Positions 42,601-54,978 of a DNA stretch of 64,000 bases are shown in pieces. The position numbers and the translations under genes are program-made. Positions within the stretch are counted from its first letter, which is position 1; each line of letters opens with the position of its first letter. A model generated the notes under the pieces. That model was not told the origin of the DNA. It saw nothing but the letters and a program-made list of their open reading frames with translations, and did no database searches. This DNA comes from Branchiostoma floridae (Eukaryota; Chordata; Leptocardii; Amphioxiformes; Branchiostomatidae): positions 14,112,217 through 14,176,216 of the forward strand of contig NC_049981.1 of assembly GCF_000003815.2 (NCBI RefSeq), given 5' to 3'.

Positions 42601-45600
42601 TGGCAATTTTGTCAAACTTCCCTTGGTGCTATTCTCATCAAGGTCGGATATCATCCATAGTGTACGTCTCTGATAGTTCTTGTGAATATATTAAACATCT
42701 CATACTTCAGCTGGGTCTGTTAAGATGAGCAAGACAACCTACATGTGCCTCTTACAAATAAAGACGTGAAGTGTCTTTTGAAGCACTGTATTCTGTGGCT
42801 CCACTCGTAATACCAGCTTTGTAGTCCTTTGGTTTAGCAACATTTTTGCTGGACATTTTCGCCCTCCCGCAGAAGTCTCCAGAGGATGTCATCATATTAC
42901 ATGTATGAGCCAGGCCTTAGAACAAACGACAGTATAATTGGCATTTGGCAGATATCATCAAAAAGCCATACTACACTTCCTGAGATCAAAGGATTCGAGC
43001 ACTGCTTCTGGCTGTACAGTTATTTCTTTTAATTGTTTTGCAACGTTTTCGCAAAGCCCCTCGTATATGGTTATTCATGCGCAATATAATAAGTGACCCA
43101 CGAAATACTTCGAGGCAAAATGTTGCTGCGTCTAAGTCACTGTACTTTTGCTCCATTAGTCATACAAATCCAGTCACCCATATTTTAAGGGTTACGATTC
43201 TAGACTCAAATTCACCCGACAGTAGTCATGTTGAGTCATCAAATGACTGTTTACAACCCTGTACACGTGTTCATCAATAGCGCTACTTACTCATAATTAC
43301 GACTTGGATCTCAGCGGGAGTTATCAAAGTCCATTTATGTCTGACTAAGAAGACGATTACGTCAGCAGTACTTTTTGAAAGTGCTGACCGGATGAGGTTG
43401 ACTTGTTCGTGAATCGAAAACAACCTGTAAAATGTAAGCACGTCTAACTGCCCAATTTCAAAAGCCTAAGTAGGTTGTAACATGGTCGTATGAGTGAAAT
43501 ACTAAGAAACAGTAGATACGTTACAGTAAAAATACTATAAAGGAATATTTGAAGTAAAAGAACAACACAGTACATTGTGATAACTACAGCACGATGAGTT
43601 GTAGTAACCCCATCACCGATTGGTCGAAAACTTAGAGACTTTTGGGAAATCAAACCATGTGTCTAGAAATAATAACTCTTGACATCACTCGAGCATGTCC
43701 TTGAATGAAATCATATGCCCTTTGATTTTGATGAAGTTGACATTATGATTAATGACAACACCAAAACTGCAATAAAAGATGTTTTCCCAAGACGATTGTC
43801 TCCCTGGAAGACTTCGCACCGGGCAAGACAGGACGTGCTATTGGTTGAGACATGTCATCATTTGAACCAAGTCCGTGATGTTGTATCAGAGGGAAATGGT
43901 CTATGATAATGTGTGTGGGAGAGCGGTGTACAGTAGTATTAGTGTGACGGCCATCTATGGTATACCAAGTGATAGTCTGTGCTAACATTGGGGCATGATG
44001 GTAGCGCTCTGGTTGTATAGCCGTGAACAGCGCCTTGGAAGTTGTCAGTCTTGGTAAACAATTAACAGCAGCTACTCTGTAGGGTCCTTACTTAATAGTG
44101 TCTCTGGTGGCTGCTGCGTCGGACGTTGGCTCTGTAGGCCTTTCCGCTGAAGACTCGTCAGAAAAACCACACCAGTATCAACCTACGTCAAGCTTTTTTT
44201 TTAATGAAATGAAATTTTATTTGCAAATCCATGCCCGTAGGATAATTGTACATAAGTACATGCATGGTGGAAACATGCTCAATGTGGGCAAAAAGTGCAA
44301 TAAAGGTTTTCATTCATTCATTCATTCATTCTATCTTTAAACGGAGTGGCTTTGACTTCTTTTTGTAAGCAGAGGACGAAAAGTCACAATTTTTCTACAA
44401 ATTGTGGATTCTACAATTTTAAAATGAAAATGGCTTTATAGCATTCTAGAGAACTCTAGACAATTCTAGAAAACTTTGTATCATATCGACCGTCAAACAT
44501 CAAAACACGTTTTTTATTCCAAGCACCGCATGTCCTCTCTGGGTATGTATTTGAAGCTTAGTTCATTTCATTTCGTAAATAATTAAAAGCGTCCTATCAC
44601 CATGAAGCTTCAGTGTCTCTCCTGATGTAGGTGAACCTTGATCTTCCGGTGTTGTTTGCGGATTGAACCTCAGCAACCTTTCACATCATCAAAGCATTCC
44701 AGCTACAAATGCCGATAAACATTAGGACTTTAAGTCTGTATTCTGTATCTTTGCTATGTCTTGTATGACCCTTACCTCTTCCATCTTGACCCAATGGCAA
44801 AAAAGCGGCATATGGAGCAATTTCATCTTCTCATTAATAGACGGGTCCAAACAAACCGAGTAAACAAACATTCAACTGTACATACATTGTCGTGTGGCAT
44901 TTTCTCTAGAGAGGGTTCAAGCGTGAACATGATTATTTGACAATTAGCTGTTGAATCTCTGGTTGACAACTTGAAGATTAAATTGATTCAAGCTCACGTC
45001 GCAAAGTTTGATTGCTTCAAAGCTTGGATATAACTGGCGCCTACATCAAAGCACACACAGGAAACGTGCGGAGCCCATAGACCTTAATTGAGGTGGAAGG
45101 AGTGCGAATCATTACTACTAGACATGACATCAGGGATTCATCATTATTGTATTCCCTACAACTGTGACACATAGCCTGAGTACCATCTTCCGTAGTAACC
45201 GCTTTACAGTCAACAGTCGTTTTACAGTCAATCGTACAGAGACAGTTAGCCTTGTAGTATTTTCAAACGACAAAGGGAGTCGAATGCTCCACAAAGCAGA
45301 TTTCTTTGTGGCGAAATGGACCATTGTTTTGAGTATCGTCCATTCACAAGTTTTCACATACTGAATCAGGTCCAGGTTCAGGTCCAAACCTGAACCTGAT
45401 CCTCTGGACCTGAACCGGACCTGGACCTGAGTTCACTGTACCGGTACCCACTCCTACTAAGGACCTATTGATTTTATCCAACTAAATGTACATTGCCTGT
45501 AAATTTGCTTCTATTGTCGAGCAACACTGAGGAAGTGACAAATAATCTCATTATCCCTAAAGGGGCCCGAAACTATAGGTATCGATTTATCAATGCGGTG

Positions 45601-48600
45601 GCGTGATAAAAACCATTGTTGAAATGCAATCACCCGGTACTGTGGCAAATTGATTTTTGGTACAGTGTAAATGATTTTTTAATTCATCAAATAAAGTAGA
45701 CGGCGATCGCGCTGCGCTCTAGCTGAGACCTGAAACAGATGCATACTGGTTACTAGTATATCATACAAACTGTAACTGAGAAGATATAACAAAGCACACT
45801 GGGTGTAAAATTAAAAGTATTGTTTTGTCCTCTGTACAATTCGTTGCGCGATTTTAGGCCACAGAGAGAGCACCATCCTAGTCGAGAAGGACGCGTGAAT
45901 GAAACCTTAAGTCGTAGATTAGTCATTTTATTGTGAAAAAGAAAAATAAGTATGCAGTTGCCAATTAACATTAGCCTTCTAATGGTAATTCTTATCTACT
46001 ATTAAGCAATCATAGTCTTTAAACTTTGGTAGCACTCAAAGTACAGTAAAGACAATAGGGTATTTACACATAGAGGGGTACTGTGTGGAGTCGATTGGTT
46101 GTCTGTAGGGCTGCTGTACCGGTACAGCGTAACGGTACAAAACCGGTTTTCCTTATTGGACTGATACGGAAAAACCGGACCGGAAAAAATCAGGTGAACC
46201 GGAAAATGAAAATGAACAGATTATATGATCAGGCATTAACACGTTTTCCCGCTTGCAGGTGGAAGAGAATAACAAGAGTAAAGTAGAGCAGAGTTTATAG
46301 TCATTTCTACCAAATTTACAGTCAACCGTACAGGTGCAGTTAGCGTTGTAGGATTTCAAAACAACAGTATGAGTCTGATACTCCACCAAACATTGTAACA
46401 TTTCTTTGTAGTGAAATGGACCATTGGTATGAGTCATACTGAATAAGGATCCTCTGGACCTGAACCGGACCTGGACCTGAATTTTCTGTACCGGTACCCA
46501 CCCCTAGTTGTGTGAATGGGTAATCCCTGATATGCCCCGATGGTGTGCTCTCGCGTAACTCGGGTGAAAAATAGTGCCTATGTTAGGTTCCTAGCTTAGG
46601 TTAGGGCCGTCCCTAGGATAATGCGTTAATTGGAGGTCCCGCGTTGGTGTTTGTGGAGAACCACACCTCTAGCGTGTGAAAAAAAACACAGTTATCGATT
46701 AGGGGTCCTTCCCGATGTGAGTGGTTCATATACAGTTAATGGGCGCAACTGGGGTAATCACTGTCGTATTGTGGTCACTAGGCACTGTGCACAGGATGCC
46801 ATCATAGACCATTATGATATTCCCCGGGGGAGTTACATGTGTTTATTTTCTTTTTTGTTCCTAGGAGCGAAACTTTCAAGATCATTAGTGGCAACTTAAG
46901 TGGTTAATGTGGCGGCAAATGAGACATACTTTTGCCTGAAAATGACCAAAGTGTGCCATTAAGGGCAAATTGATGGATAAAGTACGTCACGCTAAGCGAC
47001 TGCCTCCAGATCATAACTTCATTATCACTCCATTATCTTCAAGCTCTCAAAGAAACGTGTCCTCAAAACAGTTCTGGCATGTTACTTCCTTCTTTGGGTT
47101 GATGCTTGTCCGTAGTTGTTTCAATCCACCGTCATTACGGTGACAGGAAGTGAAAATGACCGCAAAGGTTGCAGTAGCAGAAAGGCTAGGTCAGAGGTGG
47201 TAGAACTAGTCGTTAATGAGACATTACAATTCATGATACGGGTCGATAGAATACTAAGCAATGAAGGCTTAATGTTTGGGGGATGTCTATTTGTGTATTC
47301 GGGGTTATTTTCCATTTGCAAAAATTGCAAGTACCATTCACTCCTAGGGAAACTGTCTTGAAGTCACTAGACTGGACCCCTGTAGCACAGCACCACAGAA
47401 GAGCTAAGGCTGTTTTCATGTTCAAGGCTCTCAACGGTATGTTTCCTCCACACATTTCCCAACTCTTCACTACATCTGCAGACACACACTCTCACCACAC
47501 CCGGCACAGTACACGGCGGGGCTTCAACTACCAAAAACACGGTTACAATACAAGAAGAAGTCTCTCTCGTTTTCTGGTGCAGCTTTGTGGAACTCGCTAC
47601 CTGCACACTTAAGAACAGCATCATCTATCTCCACTTTCAAAACCATCTACACAGCAGAATACCACATGGTCTAATATGCAATCGGTCATGTCTTTTTCTG
47701 TTCACATTGGTATGCAAATTTGATTTCATTTATGATTTCGGAGTTATATTAGGATTAATGTTGTACAATTGAATTGCCTTATTTGGTCTTAGTTGAATTG
47801 CGTTATTATTTGCCAATTCTTGCTGTGTCACCATTTATTTGATTTTATATTGTTATCGTTTATTGTTATGTATGTACGGGGTTTCCCCCCAGGGATCTTT
47901 GAAAAACGCCAGCCAGGCGACATGTACCCCTGGATAAATAAAAATAAACAAACAAACAAACAAACATTCGACACCATAGGGCGACAGGAAATGACGAAAG
48001 GACGCATGTATTGTTAATCATAACCTTTGCATGATTACGTAGCAACAATTATACAAGATATACGAGGAACTGTGAATATTTCAATGAGTCGTGAAATCTA
48101 GGACGTTCGCTCGTCGGGATCAAAGGAGCAATCTCACAGTCAATCAACAAAATCAATTTATTTTTTGGCACGTAAAAGAAGGCAACAAAGTAACCATGTG
48201 CACCGAAAGATGGGGAGAGAGGTATAAAGTGCCCACTTTGTTTCTGACGCGCATCTGTGGCGTACTACACCACGCCTAAGGCATCTTACGATCCGACATC
48301 TGAAAATGTGCCAGGATCTCTGCATGATTAGAAGCGGAACCTGATTAAAACAATATGGACCCTAGTACTGTGGTAATCCATCAATACTGGCGTCCAGGTA
48401 TTGGACTGTAGACAACATAAATGAGATTGCTACTTACATTTCCATAAAGCCATAATGATCTAGCATAATGATCCACGTTAGATGACCATCGGAAGGATTG
48501 TTTTATAATCATGTGATAATCACACAGGTTTGATTTCCCATATGCATAGTACATTCACATTTAAACCCCATATTGAGATACAGATAGACACCTAAGGGCC

Positions 48601-51600
48601 TATCATTACAATAATGATAAGATTTAATTTCAAGCCAAAAGGTTCCCCAAGAAAACCGGCTGTTGATACCATTGGGTTATATGGTGATAACAAAGACGCC
48701 TGCGGGATGTTTGCTATAAAACGACCAAATCCGTTATCTGCGATGGCTATCTTCACTTTTGTGTAATTGAATTCACCACGCTATCCAATGGGTATTGGCC
48801 ACGTGCACGGCGCGATGAAGAAACGCACAGAGGCGACATCACAGCTGCAGGCCAAATAAATAACTGGTGACGTCCTCTATAGTACTTATCAATCTATTAA
48901 TGTCATAAATCTACAGGTGGCCTTAAGCCATTGAGAGAATGGAATACAGTCCACTGCCGCCGTTTTTAAAACCTCTTCTAAGGCTAACGTCACATGTCCA
49001 CAATGGCCCGACAGGGCAGTTTTGGGGGAAAGAAAAGTACGATATAAAAGACACCAAATAATTCAGCAGCATGGCTTGTACATATTCATTGGCATAAACG
49101 TTAATCTTTCTTTTCCGCAAGAAGCCCGGCCGGGCCCCGGGTAGGAAATGTGACGTAGTCCATGACTTTTACGTAGCCCAGCGTCTGTGAAATGGAGTTG
49201 GCATTTCATCATAATGTCCGAGTGATCATCAAAATCATTCAGAATCATCACATGTCCATGGGGTGGGTTGTAGCGCCACTTGTTACTAGTGTTACCGGCC
49301 AACTATCAATCTTGATGACGGGTTTACTCGGATTAAATGGCTTTATCGGCTTTGACTTCTTGGGCGACACCTTGTAGTNNNNNNNNNNNNNNNNNNNNNN
49401 NNNNNNNNNNNNNNNNNNNNNNNNNNNNNNNNNNNNNNNNNNNNNNNNNNNNNNNNNNNNNNNNNNNNNNNNNNNNNNNNNNNNNNNNNNNNNNNNNNNN
49501 NNNNNNNNNNNNNNNNNNNNNNNNNNNNNNNNNNNNNNNNNNNNNNNNNNNNNNNNNNNNNNNNNNNNNNNNNNNNNNNNNNNNNNNNNNNNNNNNNNNN
49601 NNNACGGCCCTCACGTCATTAGCGTAGGAAATCTTTGAGAACGCAAGATGTCGGACATTTCATACCTTCGTGAGATCTCTAGAGTAATTATTGTTTTCTT
49701 TTTCATTGTGTATTTCTCGCTACTTCTGTCTATGTATTTTCCTGCCAGCCTGCGGGACCAACTTTGAGCCCAGTCCAGTCAAAGGCAACCATTCAATCCT
49801 GCCAGTCTCCTGTTACACCATCTCCCACATCACATCCTGTCCCTCTACAGCAAATGACTACGGACGCATACCAAGGCACAGATACACACAAACGACATAA
49901 ACTGAACAATACCAATACCCCCATTTTCACAAAGGCAATAAGGATGGATATAGTGCTTAAACGGGTGGCAGCGCTCTTCAGCTTATAATGCCCGGAAACA
50001 TGGGCGATCTTCTATTTGGCGTGGCTATCTATTCCCCATCTATGGACGATCAATTGGGCGCAGAAACGGCTATAAAAGAAACTGTGACTTCAAAGCAAAT
50101 TTGATATTGAGTGGACAGTATTGCCACACATACCACAGTATGGCGTTGTCTGCGGTTTCCAAGAAAGGAATGATATTAAGTATGAATAAAAGATGAACAA
50201 TTTCAAGGACCCTGTGATTCAGGGATCCGTGGATTTTAGTGGTAATAGAATTATATGCAAAGATGTTACAGTGGTGTCTGTAAAAGTAATTAGAAATACA
50301 TTCTTCTGAATGTTAGATACGAGTAAATGTCAAGGTAGACAGTAGATTCGGGTTAGCATGATTTCCTTATACTTGACATAAGATTTGAAGTGTTGATCTC
50401 GCTCGAGCCATTCTTCCTCTGTTGAGATATTGGCACCTTGCTGATGCGCATTTACTCAATATTTCCTGCACCATTTTTTCCCAAAGATGTGTAGACGGGT
50501 TTTGATTAAAATAGACTGTACCCAATTGTTAACATATGGTTCCCCTCTATCGCCTCTATCATACAAGATCCGCAGCTCATACGGGTTTTCAAATATCGTC
50601 AAAAAAGGACCAAGGTTATGCTTAGTTTAAGGAATACAGTGGTGTCTTGCAAAACCTTTTGTTTTTTTTTGGAATATGTTACAGTTTCCCATTGACACTG
50701 CAAGTAGATTGTGTGGCGTAATTTGACGAAATAGTCTTGAAGTTTTCCATTTCTTGGAAGTTCATACTTTTACGACAAAGAGTGACTCACTTTTAATGGG
50801 TTTTGCTTTTATCAAATTGTGTGCTCCATGACTGTAGTTGTGTTTGATAGAATCATTGATAAAAAGGACAAAGTAGCAAAAATGATGAGACCAAGTTTCG
50901 TCTCGCGGATGACTTGGGTGCTAAATGATAGATGTAACCAATAGAAGAGGCACTGGGTGGTGGATCTCCATGACCCCAATAGCTTTTGATAAAAGGCATT
51001 AATCGTTTTACAGGATAAAGACTGTAACCTATTCCAGCCAATTACTCAAGATATCAAGCCCCCTTTTGAAACACCTTAAGGGGATTGTCACGGTCTGGCT
51101 TACTCATTACGGCGTGACTGTGCGGCGAGCTCTTTTACGACGTACTTAAGAAAGCATGTAAGTATCCAAATTAGGCGTTATCTGTTTTTTTTAATGACGA
51201 ACTTACTTTGGATATAGCTGTGACAAACCTGCTTAAGTTACTGTGAGCTTTGACAGAATGACAAGGTTACAGTGAACAGACTAGACCAGTGCAGGACAGT
51301 AGAGACCGTGCCGGGTGTAAAAAGTAGAGATTCGGGCCTTGTAGACCGGGGCGGCGGTAAGAATCATTATTGCAAGACTCGCGGGCACTCTTTATGGTAG
51401 CTTTGTTATCTAGATGTAAGGACTTAATTCCTCCGACTGTTTCTTACCCGTTATGTCTTGTGATTTGCATCAGACCAAAGGAGCAGAAATCCATGTAGAA
51501 AGCCAGTGCGTTTACGAGAAGTCTAGTCGTATTAGTTGTACTGATTGTATGGCTAAGGCGTAACTGTGGGAGTTACTTTATCGCACGAGGCCCCTTTATG

Positions 51601-52027
51601 ATCTCATCTCTTGCTGCAGTGGGTGCAAATACTTTTAAAAGGTTTGCCATGCAGTACTAACCCATAGCGGTAACGACTGAACTTTGAATCAACAGGCACA
51701 TGGGAAAGTGAAAACAGTCGGCAATAGCCCCAACATTGGTGATTTGTGAATGGGGTCGCTATAGCCATCAATCAAGGATCTAACAGTTACCAAACAGGGC
51801 TTGTGCTCGATGTGGAATACAAAACAGGAGTAGCGTTATGCAAAAGCTCCATATACATTTTAGGAAACTTCTCGCTTGTTCGTAAAAGCATACATTGAAC
51901 TTACCATGTCGTTGCTGTCGTCAGGATAGTATGGGTCGCTCTGTCGAGGTAGACACTCCGTTACGACGACTAGCAGAGCTGCACTCAGAAGCAGAAGCAG
52001 GAGCTCCCGAAGGCGGACTGTCTTCAT
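33557..52027 (-). CDS. CARTPT-like: CART-like neuropeptide precursor, gene 2
   Basis: Exons 52027-51905, 36056-35961 and 33682-33557, both introns phase 0, product 114 residues (41+32+41; human CART 116). Layout: Leu-rich signal peptide, short acidic spacer, helix ALEELRDLLEERELELLRA, a dibasic ARR, then six Cys spaced C-x6-C-x11-C-x-C-x5-C-x9-C with core CDCPPGFFC. Human CART has CDCPRGTSC at this place. Secreted neuropeptide role by family knowledge; the receptor and function here are unknown. Intron 1 is 15.8 kb and packed with transposons, so the assignment of exon 1 to exons 2-3 rests on order, strand, phase and absence of rival exons. It would be settled by cDNA. Confidence 0.85.
35961..36056 (-). 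CDS. CARTPT-like: CART-like gene 2, exon 2 (propeptide helix)
   Basis: 32 codons, phase 0 in and out: ALEELRDLLEERELELLRA then EAALPERARRYKT. Cleavage after ARR would leave YKT before the first Cys. Acceptor cttcctttcag, donor gtaaat. Confidence 0.87.
37672..39240 (-). mobile_element. Non-LTR retrotransposon, 5'-truncated, with reverse transcriptase
   Basis: The minus-strand frame 39228-38293 has reverse transcriptase motifs: GVRQGCNLSPTLFNLFINDL, the catalytic YADD, and SYCYLGLNI. A single in-frame TAA (38293-38295) separates it from the C-terminal part (38256-37786), which carries a CKYC...HFITNC zinc-knuckle-like motif. The 3' end near 37675 contains the LINE-like GCAATAAAC. Fingers and endonuclease are missing, so the copy is dead but young. 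The same C-terminal domain recurs at 63515-64000. Confidence 0.9.
39919..41345. repeat. Long repeat bounded by TACCTCCATGAAA motifs
   Basis: Begins tacctccatgaaatgtcatg and ends with tttcatggaggta. Inside are two diverged direct units around 40260-40400 and 40545-40700 (both with gcataattaatg) and a compound microsatellite. The repeat class is unknown to me. Confidence 0.5.
39961..40002. repeat. Compound (GT)n(CTGT)n microsatellite
   Basis: About eight GT units followed by about six CTGT units. Confidence 0.95.
41485..42567. mobile_element. TIR element with poly-C 'gatctcgcccc' arrays
   Basis: Ends GCCGGTGTGACAGGG and its perfect complement. Next to each end lie C- or G-homopolymer stretches broken by tagtgatctcg/ttttcgcccc, arrayed on the left (41504-41628) and single on the right (42522-42555). 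No target duplication or ORF was resolved. Confidence 0.7.
44199..44332 (-). mobile_element. LINE 3'-end-derived fragment with (TTCA)n
   Basis: tttatttgcaaatccatgcc and cgtaggataattg match the tail of the LINE at the right edge of the window (63524-63556). A (ATTC)n microsatellite follows at about 44311-44332. Confidence 0.65.
45190..45455. mobile_element. hAT-like MITE, partial copy
   Basis: Shares tttacagtcaa, gaaatggaccattg and the aggtccaggttcaggtcc hairpins with 46106-46506, and ends ctgtaccggtacccactcct. The other end is lost. Confidence 0.65.
46106..46506. mobile_element. hAT-like MITE, complete copy in reverse orientation
   Basis: Runs from TAGGGCTGCTGTACCGGTAC to GTACCGGTACCCACCCCTA. 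Flanks gttgtctg and gttgtgtg are a 7-of-8 target duplication. Inverted relative to the copy at 18559. Confidence 0.8.
47334..47966 (+). mobile_element. Non-LTR retrotransposon 3' end (L2/CR1-like)
   Basis: The plus strand encodes the C-terminus typical of these elements (LKSLDWTPVAQHHRRAK, VFMFKALNGMFPPHIS), then after one frameshift FSGAALWNSLPAHLRT and STFK, with the stop at about 47674. The 3' UTR contains ccagccaggcgacatgtacc and ends in (CAAA)n. 5'-truncated and frameshifted. Confidence 0.85.
48939..49378. repeat. 440-bp duplicate, copy A
   Basis: Base for base the same as 54979-55418 (offset 6040, no indels that I could find), with unrelated flanks on the left. It runs into an N run on the right. 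Contains ccggccgggccccggg and ggaaatgtgac. Confidence 0.9.
49379..49603. other. Assembly gap, 225 Ns
   Basis: Sits where copy A should continue into the part seen in copies B and C. Confidence 0.98.
51905..52027 (-). CDS. CARTPT-like: CART-like gene 2, exon 1 (signal peptide)
   Basis: 41 codons. MKTVRLRELLLLLLSAAL then LVVVTECLPRQSD; the hydrophobic core is ideal for a signal peptide with cleavage near TEC/LP. The acidic tail YYPDDSNDM ends at the donor gtaagt in phase 0. Confidence 0.85.
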
Positions 52028-52165
52028 GTCGGTGGCCTAAAGCAACTCACTAGCTCGTCTACGATGAATCTATCGCTTGTTGATGGCTTTGTAGACCCTG
52101 TCGTCAAAGTGATTTCGTGGAGGTTCACCAGGTCGGTTTTTTGAAGACCAATGTGTCTTGAGTTG

Positions 52166-52246
52166 TGGGCGGGGTCTTCTCGTGGCCATTCTATTGGACG
52201 GCAGCTTTTGTCTCGTGGGAGAGCGTGGGTGCCCCATAGTACGTCA
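52166..52246 (-). promoter_or_regulatory. Candidate promoter elements of CART-like gene 2
   Basis: On the minus strand upstream of the ATG at 52027 lie a GC box (CCCCGCCCAC, near 52165-52174), a CCAAT box (52193-52197) and a CRE-like TGACGTA (52240-52246). Mammalian CART promoters are CREB-responsive; the parallel is suggestive only. No TATA box was seen. Confidence 0.4.
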
Positions 52247-53686
52247 CCTCTGTGTGTACAGGGTTTACAAACCCTGTTGCGCTAGCTTCCGTGAATTGGA
52301 GAGATGCTTTGGGTTCACGTGAGCCATTGAAAGAGCACACACCGAGCAAGCACGTACTAACATACCAGGGTCTTGATTAGACATCTTTGACAGTAGCAGA
52401 CGGATTGTTATTAAGGGTGGATGCTGCACTGTTGGAGTGGGTGACTCATCACCAATTTGAAATGATATTTTTTACCACATATCTGCCATTTCTATCCTCA
52501 TTTTCTCAATAACTTATTTTCTGTGAAAGGGTCTGTTTGCAATAAAAAGTCGAATCAAAAATTTCATCGGACTTCGTAATTATCTTTGGAATGTAAAGCT
52601 TTTGTGGGGACCACGCAATGCACGTGTAAGAGTTCTTACTTAATACCAGTTATATGCTATGCTATTATGAGGATTAATGATGATTCTATATTCCATTCCA
52701 CGTAGTTACTATAGAGCTAATGTTTGCTTATCAGTCGGGTTGACTTCAGTTGTGAAAATATTGAAGTGGTTGCTAGGCATATCAAACCTTGTGTACTGCT
52801 CGGTATGCTAATAATGTGATGAAAATATGATTTCACAACAGTTTAGCGTGAGGTTAATAATAGGACAACCAATGAGAAATTTAAAAAAACACGTTGCTTT
52901 GCAAGTTTCAAAGGTGAGTAAAACGTTGGTGTCATCGTGCATGCAATTCACTCATAAACTCATTCCCTACCACCTAACCTACCTATGTATCATTTTCTAA
53001 CACATTGGTGTAGGAAGCTCCAACCGATGCGTACCCTAGAAATGCGGTGAACCGAAACCACATTACGTACATGTACGTACCTTTTAGATTGGTGATTTCT
53101 CGGCAAGACCAAAAAGCAAGACCAGATTATGCAAACGGGTTATTGATGCTGATACATTCAGTTGCCACCATTTCAGAACGAACAAGAAGATGGGAAGGGA
53201 GTGGAAATATTTTTCATTAAGTGATCTAGTTACAAGGTCTCAAACTACCGCTGTATGCACACATTGCGATTCCGTATCTATATATTGCCGATATAACCGC
53301 CCTTTAACGTAACACACCAGCTTTGTAGTCACGCTGTGCGGGAGCAGCTGCATATATCACTGTATCGAATAACCTTCTGTTCGCGAGATCTAGATATCAA
53401 GAAAACAGTACAAAATGGAAAGCCCGATAAAAAAAAAACGCCTCAAAAGCGTTAAAAAAACAGCCGGAGCCTAACATCTGCTTGGAGAGTATGAATGGCC
53501 CGCCACACCTAACTTTGCATATCTAACTGTAGGCGCTGTTTAAAGTATAGCTGGCAGTGAATTTCACTCAACGGTAGTTCTATGGAAGGCAGTTTGGTTG
53601 ATATTTCTGGGTTGATGATTTTGGTAGTTGAAGGCATAACTATATTTCTTACTGTCGATGAAGGTTGGACATCCAGGTAATAATTT

Positions 53687-53789
53687 CCAAAAAGCAGTTA
53701 CTCACGCAACTAGACCGGCGCTGACGAAAGGTTGTTTTTGCTATCTGAACTGTCTAACCGTTTCCAAAATCATATCAAGTTGCTTTTGG
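53687..53789. mobile_element. MITE related to the host element at 60.6 kb
   Basis: Ends ccaaaaagcagttactc and gttgcttttgg. The stretch gttactcacgcaact and the inner accgtttccaaaat match the arms at 60631-61692. Confidence 0.5.
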
Positions 53790-54978
53790 CGTATATACTT
53801 TTTGTCCTTTTCTGCTCTGGCACTAGATACAGTTTGAAAGATCGAAGCAATTAACCAGTGGCATATTCTTCCCCAGCATGCACCGCCTACATGTTTTTAG
53901 AAGCTCTAGCTTTGCTCGCTTTTGTATTACATCCACCATCCGCACTGCTTACAATTCAAAACAGAAGTCATAAATGAGGTAATAGTAGTCACAGGCAAGT
54001 TCCTTGTGATTTCCAAGAAAAGCCTTGGGGTTTGGGACGTAGATATCGGTTTTATGATTCAATAACTGTTAACCCGTAAAAACGGATGACCCTTTGATGG
54101 TTGCTATGGTAGCGATTGCATCCCGGGACATTTTTCAATCATTTTGTAATTTTATTCATGCTATGTTTATGCGTTTATGCGGGGGTAGGGGGAAGAGCAG
54201 GAGCGAAAACGTCAGCAAAGTGCTTAGCTTCAATAATAACATGTTTGTTAAGATTGTCTCTCTTTCGCTGTAGCATCTTGCAGATATTCAGCGTGAATTA
54301 CATGTCTTGAAAACATATTTACAGCAAGATTGGCGGGGCCTGCTAAGATCTTTTTAAGCATCTTTTTGAACTGTTACTAAGTGTTTGTTACATCTACCTC
54401 CAAGAAACTGGCCATGTCGCACCTAAAATCACCTTACGTTGTATAACAGCTTACAAACCGAGTGTTGTGAGTATAAAGTGCGTGAAAATGTATTGAATTT
54501 AATACCATTCATCCCAGGCATGTAATCGTAGCTATATTACATAAAAGCGACAATCATAGACGATATGATATGTTTTGGCAATCGCTTCTTTTCAACTGTT
54601 TCAACATGAACTTTAAGCGTATTGAATGTAATGATCAACGTACATTAAGTTAAGTTAAGTTACAATGAAAGTTACAATGGCTACCGACTGATACAGACTT
54701 TGATATATGTTTTATAATAGCCTCTTCAATCTAGGAGGAACCTCCTTCTTAATTCATTCATTTCGCCTTTATCTACATTTCTTTAATTTTCCAATTTCAA
54801 CTTGACTCTTGAACACTGAACTACTTTGAATTTGAACAGGATTGTACCTGAACTTAAATTTTCACCTGACTTTGTGCCATACGCAGTTTAATAGGTCCTT
54901 ATCATAAAAATGACTGGCAGAGACCTTTCTTCATGTTCGTATGTGATAGAATCAATAAAGATACATGCATACGCGTAT

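Larger units (their letters stand above)
36057..51904 (-). other. Intron 1 of CART-like gene 2, transposon-rich
   Basis: 15.8 kb holding two LINE fragments, two hAT-like copies, a poly-C TIR element, an amphioxus-type long repeat at about 40 kb, and the first copy of the 440-bp duplicate with its N run. Stretches 42.6-44.1, 48.0-48.9 and 49.7-51.9 kb show nothing I can name. Confidence 0.65.

Noticed and set aside
49740-49990. Pro/Ser/Thr-rich open frame on the plus strand
   Set aside because: Too short, no domain, and compositionally like a decayed linker of a mobile-element protein; not enough to call.
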